A stretch of 16,497 nucleotides of DNA from CAZOBJ01 sp964577825 (GTDB lineage Bacteria; Planctomycetota; SZUA-567; JAFGNG01), in NCBI GenBank assembly GCA_964577825.1, contig CAZOBJ010000072.1:1-16497 (forward strand). Direction: 5' to 3'. Shown here piece by piece: positions 1 to 6,794 of this stretch. Each line of letters opens with the position of its first letter. Position 1 is the stretch's first letter. The translations under genes and the position numbers were made by a program. The notes under the pieces are model-generated. The model was not told the DNA's origin and did not search any database. It saw only the letters and a program-made list of their open reading frames with translations.

Positions 1-711
1 GGCGCGCGCCTGTCGGGCGAGCTCGCCGAACTCTTCGCCCATCGCGCCACCTGGGTGCGCGTGTCCATGGACGGGTGGGACGGCGCAAGCTACGCCCGGT
101 ACCGGCGCGTGCCCGAGACGGAGTTCGACCGGGTGACGGGCAACATGGCCGCGTTCCAGCGCCTGGGCGGCGGGTGCCGGCTGGGGGCGAGCCTGATCGT
201 GGACCGCACGAACGCCGCGCACGTGCGCGAGTTCATCGGCCGCATGCGCGCCCTGGGCGTGGACAGCGTGAAGGTCTCGCCCTGCATCGTGGCCAACGAC
301 GCTGCGGCCAACAACGCGTACCACGCGCCCGTGTTCGACCGAGTCAAGGACGAGATCGCGCGCGCAAAGCAGGACTTCGCCGTCCGCGACTTCGAGGTGT
401 ACGACGCCTACCACGCCCTGGAGGACAAGTTCGCCAAGGACTACACCTGGTGCCCGTACCTCCAGGTGCTGCCGGTCATCGGCGCGGACTGCCGGGTGTA
501 CGCCTGCCAGGACAAAGCGTACAATCTGGACACTGGGTGCCTGGGCTCGATCGCGGATCGCCGGTTCGCCGCGTTCTGGTTCGACGGCAAGGACAAATTC
601 TTCCGGATCGACCCGTCGAAGGTGTGCGACCATCACTGCGTGGCGAACGAAAAGAACCGGCTGCTCTTGGAGTACCTGGAGGCCGACCCCGAGCACTTGG
701 CATTCGTGTGA
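1..711 (+). CDS. Radical SAM/SPASM-domain protein, 5' end missing
   Basis: The reading frame is open from base 1, so the gene enters from outside the window; 236 residues plus stop are visible. The visible part looks like the second half of a radical SAM barrel (WVRVSMDGWD near residue 20, the strand that in this superfamily usually reads SIDG/SIDA) followed by a cysteine-rich C-terminal domain: C151, C164, C169, C180, then C209-x3-C213. That spacing fits a SPASM/twitch domain, which binds auxiliary Fe-S clusters. The radical SAM CX3CX2C motif itself must lie upstream. SPASM enzymes include peptide-modifying enzymes, anaerobic sulfatase maturases and many uncharacterised proteins of glycan loci; the substrate is unknown. 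It ends 25 nt before the aminotransferase gene and is probably in the same operon. Family call fairly secure, role not known. Confidence 0.8.
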   Translation, partial: GARLSGELAELFAHRATWVRVSMDGWDGASYARYRRVPETEFDRVTGNMAAFQRLGGGCRLGASLIVDRTNAAHVREFIGRMRALGVDSVKVSPCIVANDAAANNAYHAPVFDRVKDEIARAKQDFAVRDFEVYDAYHALEDKFAKDYTWCPYLQVLPVIGADCRVYACQDKAYNLDTGCLGSIADRRFAAFWFDGKDKFFRIDPSKVCDHHCVANEKNRLLLEYLEADPEHLAFV

Positions 712-736
712 GACCCCGGACCCGACGGACGCGAAC

Positions 737-1837
737 ATGGACGTGAAGATCCGCTACCGCAACTTGACCGTCGCCGATCCCGCGCACAAGCGGGCCCTCC
801 TCCAGGCCGTGGAGCGGGTGCTCGACCACGGCAGGATCATCCTGGGCGAGGAGGTCGCCCGGTTCGAGGATGCGGTCGCCCGGTACTGCACCCGCGCGCA
901 CTGCGTGGGCGTGAACTCGGGCACCGACGCGCTGTACCTGGCCCTGCGTGCGCTCGAGATCGGCCCGGGCGACGAGGTGGTGACCACGCCCATGAGCTGG
1001 GTGGCCACGGCCAACGCGATCGCGCTCACCGGCGCGCGGCCCGTGTTCGCGGACGTGGGCGCGGACCTCAACCTCGACCCCGACTGCGCGGCACAGGCCA
1101 TGACGAGCCGCACGCGCGCCATCGTGCCCGTGCACTTCACGGGGGCGATGTGCGACATGCCCCGGTTCCAGGCCCTTGCCGAGGCGAAGGGCGTGCACCT
1201 GGTGGAGGACGCGGCCCAGGCCTTCGGCTCGCGGTTCGACGGACGGCCTGCGGGCGGGTTCGGGGTGCTGGCCTGTTTCAGCATGAACCCCATGAAGGTG
1301 CTCAACGCCTACGGCGAGGCGGGCGCGGTGGTCACAGACGACCCCGAGCTGCACGCGGCCCTGCTGCGGCTGCGCTACGCCGGCACGGTCGACAAAGAGG
1401 ACTGCCACACCCCGAGCCTGAACGGGCGCATCGACACGGTGCAGGCCGCGATGCTGTTGGTGGAGCTCGAGCGGCTGGACGCGAAGATCGCCCGGCTGCG
1501 CGAGATCGCGGCCCGGTACGACGCCGCGCTCGCGGACGTGGTGACCTGCCCGGCGGCCCATCCGCAGTGCATGCATACCTATTACTCATACACGATCCGC
1601 ACGCCCCGGCGCGACGCGCTGCGCGACCACCTGGCCGCGCAAGGCGTGGAGACGAAGATCCAGCACCCGATCCTGCTGCCCGAGCACACCGCGTACCGCG
1701 GCCGGGTGCGCGCACGCATCCCGCGGGCGCAGCAGTACGTGCGCGAGATCCTGTGCATCCCCAACCACGAGAAGCTCACCGACGAGGACGTGGACTACGT
1801 GGTGGGGTGCGTGCGCTCGTTCTTTGAGGGGGCCTGA
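737..1837 (+). CDS. DegT/DnrJ/EryC1/StrS-family PLP-dependent aminotransferase
   Basis: This 366-residue protein has the usual length of the family, which transaminates keto-sugar nucleotides (usually with glutamate as donor) to give amino sugars for surface glycans and secondary metabolites. Visible features: NSGTDAL (60-66), which contacts the PLP phosphate; the VEDAAQAFG stretch (156-164) with PLP-contacting D158 and Q161; and NPMKVLNAYGEAG (184-196), where K187 is the expected Schiff-base lysine. Because the lysine is present, an aminotransferase is favoured over the PMP-dependent dehydratase branch, which has His there. The start is ATG 737; the Shine-Dalgarno signal is weak. The stop codon is one base ahead of the cupin ATG, so the two are almost certainly co-translated. 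Substrate sugar is unknown. Confidence 0.93.
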   Translation: MDVKIRYRNLTVADPAHKRALLQAVERVLDHGRIILGEEVARFEDAVARYCTRAHCVGVNSGTDALYLALRALEIGPGDEVVTTPMSWVATANAIALTGARPVFADVGADLNLDPDCAAQAMTSRTRAIVPVHFTGAMCDMPRFQALAEAKGVHLVEDAAQAFGSRFDGRPAGGFGVLACFSMNPMKVLNAYGEAGAVVTDDPELHAALLRLRYAGTVDKEDCHTPSLNGRIDTVQAAMLLVELERLDAKIARLREIAARYDAALADVVTCPAAHPQCMHTYYSYTIRTPRRDALRDHLAAQGVETKIQHPILLPEHTAYRGRVRARIPRAQQYVREILCIPNHEKLTDEDVDYVVGCVRSFFEGA

Positions 1838-1838
1838 C

Positions 1839-2396
1839 ATGGACCTGCGCCAGGTGAACGACGAGGTCTGGTACGTGGACGGGCGCGTGAAGCGCGTCTC
1901 GCGCGCGGACCTCGACTGGCTGAAGGCCCGCGCCGCCGAGGCGCCCCGCCGGCGGGCCCGGCTGTGCGCGCACCCGGACGTGGACGCGCCTCTGCACGAG
2001 ATGCTGATCGTGCACGAGCGGGGCGCCTACGTGCGTCCCCACCGCCACGCCACGAAGAGCGAGTCCTTCCACCTGTTCGAGGGCGCGCTGACCGTAGTCC
2101 TGTTCGACGAGGTGGGCGCGCCCGTGGACCACGTGCCCATGGCCGCGGACCGGCCCGGGGCAGCGGTGTACTACCGGCTCGAACCCGGCGCGTACCACAC
2201 CGTGGTCGTGCATTCGCCCTGGGTCGTGTTCCACGAGGTCACCGACGGCCCCTTCCGCCGCGAGGCGACCGAGTTCGCGTCCTGGGCCCCGGACGAGGAC
2301 GCGCCCCCCGCCGACCGGGCCGCGTACGTGCGCATGCTCGCCGATTGGGTGGCCGCGCGCGAGGGAGCGCCCGCGCACCCGGAGCCCACGCCATGA
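1839..2396 (+). CDS. WbuC-family cupin-fold metalloprotein
   Basis: A 185-residue cupin. The start is set at ATG 1839, one base after the aminotransferase stop and preceded by a purine-rich GAGGGGG Shine-Dalgarno-like run; an in-frame TTG at 1824 would overlap the upstream gene and is less likely. The core reads YVRPHRHATKSESFHLFEG (64-82), matching the cupin metal site with H68, H70 and E75, and H120 in PGAYHTV supplies the fourth ligand. Arrangement and wording (ARLCAHPDVDAPLHEMLI, then YVRPHRH) resemble the WbuC family, named from an E. coli O-antigen locus; its biochemical activity is not established to my knowledge. It sits between the DegT aminotransferase and a radical SAM gene, overlapping the latter by 4 nt, which supports a role in glycan or precursor synthesis. 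Confidence 0.85.
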   Translation: MDLRQVNDEVWYVDGRVKRVSRADLDWLKARAAEAPRRRARLCAHPDVDAPLHEMLIVHERGAYVRPHRHATKSESFHLFEGALTVVLFDEVGAPVDHVPMAADRPGAAVYYRLEPGAYHTVVVHSPWVVFHEVTDGPFRREATEFASWAPDEDAPPADRAAYVRMLADWVAAREGAPAHPEPTP

Positions 2397-3576
2397 GCGC
2401 GCCCGAGCCCCTGCGCCCACCGCCCGCGAACCCCCGGGAGGCCCTGGCCTACGTGGAGGCCAAGCTCGGGTTCGACGCGGACACGCTGCTGCGGTTCCCG
2501 AAGTACTTTCTGCTCGAGACCGTGAACATGTGCAACGCGCGGTGCGTGATGTGCGGCATCGACTTCGACAGCAAGACCCCGACGCGCATGTCCGACGCCC
2601 TGTACGCAAGGCTCATCGAGGAGCTCGCCGAACACCGCGACCACGTGGAAAAGGTGATGCTGTACCTCGACGGCGAGCCGCTCCTCGACCGCGCGCTCGT
2701 GGACCGGGTGCGCCGGGCCAAGGACGCGGGCTTGCCCCGCATCAACATCGCCACGAACGCGAGCCTGCTCGACGCGCAGCGCTCGGCGGCGCTCCTGGAC
2801 GCGGGNNNNNNNNNNNNNNNNNNNNNNNNNNNNNNNNNNNNNNNNNNNNNNNNNNNNNNNNNNNNNNNNNNNNNNNNNNNNNNNNNNNNNNNNNNNNNNN
2901 NNNNNCCACGAACGCGAGCCTGCTCGACGCGCAGCGCTCGGCGGCGCTCCTGGACGCGGGGCTCGACGAGGTGTACGTCACCATCGACAGCCTGCGCAAG
3001 GACCGGTTCGAGGCCATCCGCCGGGGCCTGACGTTCGAGACCGTGGTGGACAACACCCTGGCCTTTGTGCGCGAGCGCGACCGGCGCAGGCCCCGGGCCC
3101 GCGTGCGCGTGCAGATGATCCTCCAGCGCGAGAACGCGGACGAGGAGGCCGCGTTCCTGGACCACTGGGCCGCGCGGCTGGGGCCGGGCGACGAGGTGGT
3201 GGTGCAAAAGGCCCACAACTGGGCCGCCCACGTGCAAGTGCCCGCGTTCGGCGACGAGGCCACGATCAACCGGTACCCGTGCATCGCGCTGTGGGGCACG
3301 TTCTGCGTGCACGCCGACGGCACCGCGCCCCTGTGCTGCATGGACTCGGACAACGCGGTGCCGGTGGGCGACACGAACCGCGAGCGCATCGCGGACATCT
3401 GGGCGGGCGCGGTGCTCGAACGCATCCGCCGGCTGCATCTCGCCGGGCGCCGGGCCGAGGTGCCCCTGTGCGACGGGTGCACCCTGTGGCGCGAGGGCAA
3501 ACAGGACGCCAAGCGCGTGGTCGGCGAGGCCGCCACGAGCGAACCGGGCCGAGCGCACGGGAAGGCGGGCTCATGA
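2393..3576 (+). CDS. Radical SAM/SPASM-domain protein, interrupted by an artificial scaffold gap
   Basis: The gene starts at ATG 2393 (ATGA overlap with the cupin stop) and ends at TGA 3574-3576. As written it is broken by 100 N and the two halves are in different frames. Removing the N run plus one copy of the 55-bp flanking repeat (155 bases) brings both halves into one frame and gives a plausible 342-residue enzyme. In that merged numbering: C47-x3-C51-x2-C54 (MCNARCVMC) binds the radical SAM 4Fe-4S cluster, DGEP at 93-96 is the SAM-contacting motif seen as GGEP in relatives, DEVYVTIDS follows at about 140-148, and C245, C253, C263/C264, C308 and C311 form a C-terminal SPASM-type domain. 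Translation probably continues straight into the next gene (ATGA overlap at 3573). Substrate unknown; a sugar or peptide modification is possible. Confidence 0.87.
2751..2960 (+). repeat. 55-bp identical sequence on both sides of the N gap (contig-end overlap)
   Basis: Bases 2751-2805 and 2906-2960 are identical over all 55 positions (both encode TNASLLDAQRSAALLDAG in their own frames). The copies abut the N run exactly. Fifty-five is a common k-mer length in de Bruijn assemblers, so this looks like two contigs ending in the same k-mer and joined with Ns instead of being merged. Collapsing the copies restores the reading frame of the gene, which supports an assembly artefact over a biological duplication. 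Confidence 0.9.
2806..2905. other. 100-N scaffold gap
   Basis: A run of exactly 100 N, the conventional filler for a gap of unknown size. It lies inside a radical SAM gene and is bordered on both sides by the same 55-bp sequence. No bases are therefore likely to be missing; see the flanking repeat. Confidence 0.97.
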
Positions 3577-6026
3577 GCAACGCGCGCGAGCGTCCCCCCT
3601 CCCTTCGGGAGGGGGCCAGGGGGAGGAAAGAGAGTCCGATGACCATACCCCCGGGCGGAGCAAACGCCCCTCACCCCGACCCTCTCCCGGAGGGAGAGGG
3701 AGAGCCTCACCCCGGCTCGCTCCCGAAAGGAGAGGGAGAAGCGCGCTCCAGGGCGTCGCCGGAGGGAGAGGGGGAAGGAGGGGGAGAACGAAACGCTTCC
3801 GCGCAACGCAGGGATGCGCGCGACGGTCCCCCCTCCCGCCGAGAGGGGGGTAGGGGGAGGGACGAGAGCCGCATGACCACGCCGCCGGGCGAAGCAAACG
3901 CCCGTCACCCCGACCCTCTCCCGAAGGGAGAGGGAGAAGCGCGCTCCAGGGCGTCGCCGGAGGGAGAGGGGGAAGGAGGGGGAGAACGAAACGCTTCCGC
4001 GCAACGCAGGGATGCGCGCGACGGTCCCCCCTCCCGCCGAGAGGGGGGTAGGGGGAGGGACGAGAGCCGCATGACCACGCCGCCGGGCGAAGCAAACGCC
4101 CGTCACCCCGACCCTCTCCCGAAGGGAGAGGGGGAGCCTCGCCCCGACCCTCTCCCGCAGGGAGAGGGAGTAGGAGACGCGCATCTCGATCCGACGTTCG
4201 CCGCGTACTGCGCGCGGCTGCGCGAACGGTATCCGGTCAACGGCCGGGTGCTGTTTGTGCAGATCCCGCAGCTCCTGCTGGAATCGTTCAACCGGGACGT
4301 GGCCCTGCACCGCGGGTACTACGCGTTCCCGCCCACCGGGCTCCAGGTCCTCCACCAGGCCCTCCAGGGCCGAGGCCTGGAGGTGCGGATCCTCGACCTC
4401 AACTTCGAGACCCTGCGCCGCGTGCACGAGGACGCGCACTTCCGGCCCGAGGCGTGGACCGAGCTCTTGCGCGAGCGCGTGCGCGCGTTCGACCCGTTCC
4501 TGGTGGGCGTCTCGTGCATGTACGACGCAGGGATCACCGCGCTCCTGGAGACGATGCGCATCCTGCGCGCACACGGCCGGTGCGTGGTGGTGGCCGGGGG
4601 CGTGATCGCCACGTACGAGCACGAGCGGTTCCTGACCGACGGGCTCGCGCACTTCGTGGTCCGCGGCGAGGGCGAGGATCGGCTCCGCTACCTCGCCGAC
4701 ACCCTGACCGAACGCACGCCGCCCGCCCCGCCCGCGCCCGGGATCCACTACCGCGCCCAGGGCATGGAGCGCGAGACCCGCGGCCGGGCCCGACCCGTGC
4801 AGCCGCGCGGGGACCTTATCGCCACGTACGGCGGGGTGCCGGTCGAGACCTATTGCCGGTACGGGTCCCTGAACCCGTTCAGCCGCATGGCCGGGGGCGC
4901 GCGGGCCCCGTACGCGGCCGTGCAGCTCTCCCGCGGGTGCCGGGGAGCGTGCACGTTCTGCTCGGTGCGCGACTTCATGGGCCGGGGCGTGCGGCTGCGC
5001 CCGGTCGAGGACCTGTTGGCCGAACTGCGGTTCCTGGTGCGCGAGCGGGGCGTGCGCCACTTCGAGTGGCTCGACGACGACCCCCTGTTCCATCGCGAGG
5101 CCTTTCACCGGGTGCTCGCCACGATCGTGGACGAGGCGTGGCCCGTGACCTGGGCGGCGAACAACGGGCTCATGGCCGCGAGCCTGGACGAAGAGACCTT
5201 GACCCTCATCCGCGACTCCGGGTGCATCGGGTTCAAGATCGGGGTGGAGACGGGCAATCCCGACATGCTGCGCCGCGTGCGCAAGCCGGGCAGCCTGGAC
5301 CTCTTCCGCGGCGTGGCCCGGCGGCTCGACGGATTCCCGGAGCTCTTCGTAGGCGCGAACTTCATCCTGGGCCTGCCGGACGAGACCTTCGCCATGATGC
5401 TCGACACCCTGCGGTTCAGCCTGGAGCTCGGGCTCGACTGGAACGCGTTCACCCTGTGCCAGGCGATCCGCGGCGCGACCGCGTTCGACGACTTCGCCGA
5501 CTACTTCGCCGAACAGATGGCCTCGGGCGGCGCGAACGTGCACAACTTCATCCCCTCGCGCGAGTCCCGTTCGGGGGAGATCGCCGCCGGACGCGCCGCG
5601 CGCGGGCCGGCGGTGTTCGGCCTGCCCGGGGATCTGGTGCCCGACGAGGCGCAGACCCGAGAGGTCTGGTTCGCGTTCAACCTAGTGGCGAACTTCTTCC
5701 ACAACAAGCACCTCGCCCCGGGCGGACGGCCCGAGCAGTTCGTCCGCTGGGTGGACATGGCGCGCGTGGCCTACCCCACGAACCCGTACATGAGCCTGTT
5801 CCTGTGCCTGGCGCGCCGGCTCACGGGCGACGACGAGCAGGCCGACCAGGACCTCGCCCGCGCGCGCACGGACGCGGACACCCCATACTGGCGCGAGCGG
5901 TTCGCCGCGTTCGGGCTGGACGAGGTGCTCGCCGACCCGCCCCGCGAGGCACCGGACGTGCACGCGGCCGTGGACCGGCTGCGCGAGCGCGCGGCCGCGT
6001 GGATGGCCCAGGCGCCCGTGCGCTGA
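3573..6026 (+). CDS. B12-binding-domain radical SAM protein with a repeat-encoded N-terminal extension
   Basis: From ATG 3573 (ATGA overlap with the preceding stop) the frame is open for 817 residues. Residues about 8-200 are encoded by palindromic repeats and read as HPDPLPKGEG and PPSRREGGRGR units. The conserved protein begins near DAHLDPTF; VLFVQIPQ at 226-233 is the first strand of a cobalamin-binding-like Rossmann domain. The radical SAM motif is C456-x3-C460-x2-C463 (RGCRGACTFC), followed by a barrel with WLDDDPLF and KIGVETGNPDML and a helical C-terminal region. Enzymes with this layout often methylate carbon or phosphorus or rearrange their substrate, but the DxHxxG cobalt-ligand motif is not seen, so cobalamin binding may be His-off or absent. 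Alternative starts in the same frame are ATG 3639, 3873 and 4071 and GTG 4248; the last would remove all repeat-encoded sequence and leave about 592 residues. Family secure, start uncertain. Confidence 0.88.
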   Translation: MSNARERPPSLREGARGRKESPMTIPPGGANAPHPDPLPEGEGEPHPGSLPKGEGEARSRASPEGEGEGGGERNASAQRRDARDGPPSRREGGRGRDESRMTTPPGEANARHPDPLPKGEGEARSRASPEGEGEGGGERNASAQRRDARDGPPSRREGGRGRDESRMTTPPGEANARHPDPLPKGEGEPRPDPLPQGEGVGDAHLDPTFAAYCARLRERYPVNGRVLFVQIPQLLLESFNRDVALHRGYYAFPPTGLQVLHQALQGRGLEVRILDLNFETLRRVHEDAHFRPEAWTELLRERVRAFDPFLVGVSCMYDAGITALLETMRILRAHGRCVVVAGGVIATYEHERFLTDGLAHFVVRGEGEDRLRYLADTLTERTPPAPPAPGIHYRAQGMERETRGRARPVQPRGDLIATYGGVPVETYCRYGSLNPFSRMAGGARAPYAAVQLSRGCRGACTFCSVRDFMGRGVRLRPVEDLLAELRFLVRERGVRHFEWLDDDPLFHREAFHRVLATIVDEAWPVTWAANNGLMAASLDEETLTLIRDSGCIGFKIGVETGNPDMLRRVRKPGSLDLFRGVARRLDGFPELFVGANFILGLPDETFAMMLDTLRFSLELGLDWNAFTLCQAIRGATAFDDFADYFAEQMASGGANVHNFIPSRESRSGEIAAGRAARGPAVFGLPGDLVPDEAQTREVWFAFNLVANFFHNKHLAPGGRPEQFVRWVDMARVAYPTNPYMSLFLCLARRLTGDDEQADQDLARARTDADTPYWRERFAAFGLDEVLADPPREAPDVHAAVDRLRERAAAWMAQAPVR
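3594..4168 (+). repeat. Cluster of paired GC-rich palindromes (REP-doublet-like) inside the 5' end of the radical SAM gene
   Basis: Two palindrome types alternate. Type B has arms CCCCCTCCC / GGGAGGGGG around a 3-nt loop and a trailing flank rich in GGGGGAGG (3595-3615; weaker copies at 3829-3849 and 4027-4047). Type A has arms CCCTCTCCC / GGGAGAGGG around a 3-nt loop and a leading flank CCCTCACCCCGA or similar (3680-3700, 3914-3934, 4112-4132, 4148-4168). B and A pair across a spacer of about 64 nt, and B's right flank is roughly the inverse of A's left flank, so each B-spacer-A unit can fold into one large inverted repeat. On the plus strand type A reads as HPDPLPxGEG in the frame of the gene. 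Such doublets resemble REP/REPIN or BIME elements; no transposase of that kind is in the window. Confidence 0.85.
3729..4132 (+). repeat. Perfect 198-bp tandem duplication, in frame
   Basis: Two adjacent copies, 3729-3926 and 3927-4124, appear identical by eye, with the identity running on to 4132. Each holds one B-spacer-A palindrome doublet and encodes the same 66 residues, so the period is an exact multiple of three. An older, diverged unit lies just upstream (3594-3728). Perfect identity points to a recent duplication, or to an assembly-compressed or expanded array whose true copy number is uncertain with short reads. Confidence 0.9.
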
Positions 6027-6029
6027 CCC

Positions 6030-6034
6030 GGAGG
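6030..6034 (+). promoter_or_regulatory. Shine-Dalgarno site of the first methyltransferase gene
   Basis: GGAGG lies 8 nt before ATG 6043, in the 16-nt spacer after the radical SAM stop. It fixes the start of the methyltransferase gene and indicates independent ribosome loading within the operon. Confidence 0.75.
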
Positions 6035-6042
6035 CCCTTTTC

Positions 6043-6783
6043 ATGGACCCGGAAAGCCGCAAGGCCATGAACGCGCACTACTCCGAGCTCCTCGCCCGGC
6101 ACGGGCCCACGCCCGAGGCCCTGGCCTACCGCTGCGAACAGCAGATGACCAAGCGCTACGCCCTGCTCGCCGAGGTCGAGCCCCTGCCCGCGCGGGCGAG
6201 CGTGCTCGACGTGGGCTGCGGGTTGGGCCACTTCTGCGACTACCTGCGCGCGTACGGGTGGCGGGGAACGTACACGGGCCTGGACATCAACGCGGACATG
6301 GTCGCGGCCGCGCGCGAGCGCCTGGACGGCGAGACGTTCCTGTGCCTGGACCTGCTGGACCAGGACCCACCCGCCCGGTACGACTACGTGTTCTGCGGGG
6401 CCACGGTCGAGCATCGTCCGGCCCACGGCGACCCGGTGGCGTACCTGCGGGCCATGGTGGAACGGATGTTCGCGTTCACCGACCGGGCGCTTGCGTTCGA
6501 CGTGTTCAGCGCGCGCGCCGAGTTCGAGAACCCGGACAACCTGTACGTGGCCCCCGAGCGCCTGCTCGAGATCGGATACGCGCTCACGAAGCGTCTGGTC
6601 CTGCGCAACGACGCGCGCCCGTATGAGCTCATGATGTACCTGTACCGCCCGCAGGACACGGACGCGTACAACATCTTCTCGGCCTGGACCCCGCGCGGCC
6701 CGCAAATCGTGGACGAGCCGCCGTCGACCCCGCCCCCGTCCTCCGCCGAGGAGAGCGCGGGCGACGCAGGATCGGAGCGCTGA
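6043..6783 (+). CDS. Class I SAM-dependent methyltransferase
   Basis: A 246-residue protein with a Rossmann methyltransferase core. Motif I is VLDVGCGLGHF (54-64), which binds S-adenosylmethionine; the acidic residue contacting the ribose is D81 in GLDINADMV; CLDLLD (101-106) fits the motif near the adenine; and ARYDYVFCGATVEH (111-124) is the motif II region. The last 25 or so residues (from EPPSTPPPSS onward) are Pro/Ser-rich and probably disordered. The cytoplasmic acceptor is unknown; in glycan loci similar enzymes methylate sugar hydroxyls, amines or terminal residues. The start is supported by GGAGG 8 nt upstream. It is 11 nt ahead of a second, unrelated-looking methyltransferase, suggesting two distinct methylations. 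Confidence 0.88.
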   Translation: MDPESRKAMNAHYSELLARHGPTPEALAYRCEQQMTKRYALLAEVEPLPARASVLDVGCGLGHFCDYLRAYGWRGTYTGLDINADMVAAARERLDGETFLCLDLLDQDPPARYDYVFCGATVEHRPAHGDPVAYLRAMVERMFAFTDRALAFDVFSARAEFENPDNLYVAPERLLEIGYALTKRLVLRNDARPYELMMYLYRPQDTDAYNIFSAWTPRGPQIVDEPPSTPPPSSAEESAGDAGSER

Positions 6784-6794
6784 GGAACGCACCC

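Noticed and set aside
1824..1838. TTG start for the cupin gene
   Set aside because: It would overlap the aminotransferase and add five residues absent from the family's usual start; ATG 1839 follows a good purine-rich site.
2393..3576. Frameshifted pseudogene
   Set aside because: The frame difference is explained exactly by the N filler plus a duplicated 55-bp contig end; removing them restores a full enzyme with all cluster cysteines.
3594..4168. CRISPR array
   Set aside because: The repeats are palindrome doublets with a 198-bp period and near-identical spacers, not short direct repeats with unique spacers; no cas genes are present.
2742..5543. Very long open frame on the minus strand, opposite two radical SAM genes
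   Set aside because: It spans the N gap and the palindromic repeats and has Arg/His/Ala-rich composition with no recognisable motif; it is the GC-driven shadow of well-supported plus-strand genes.
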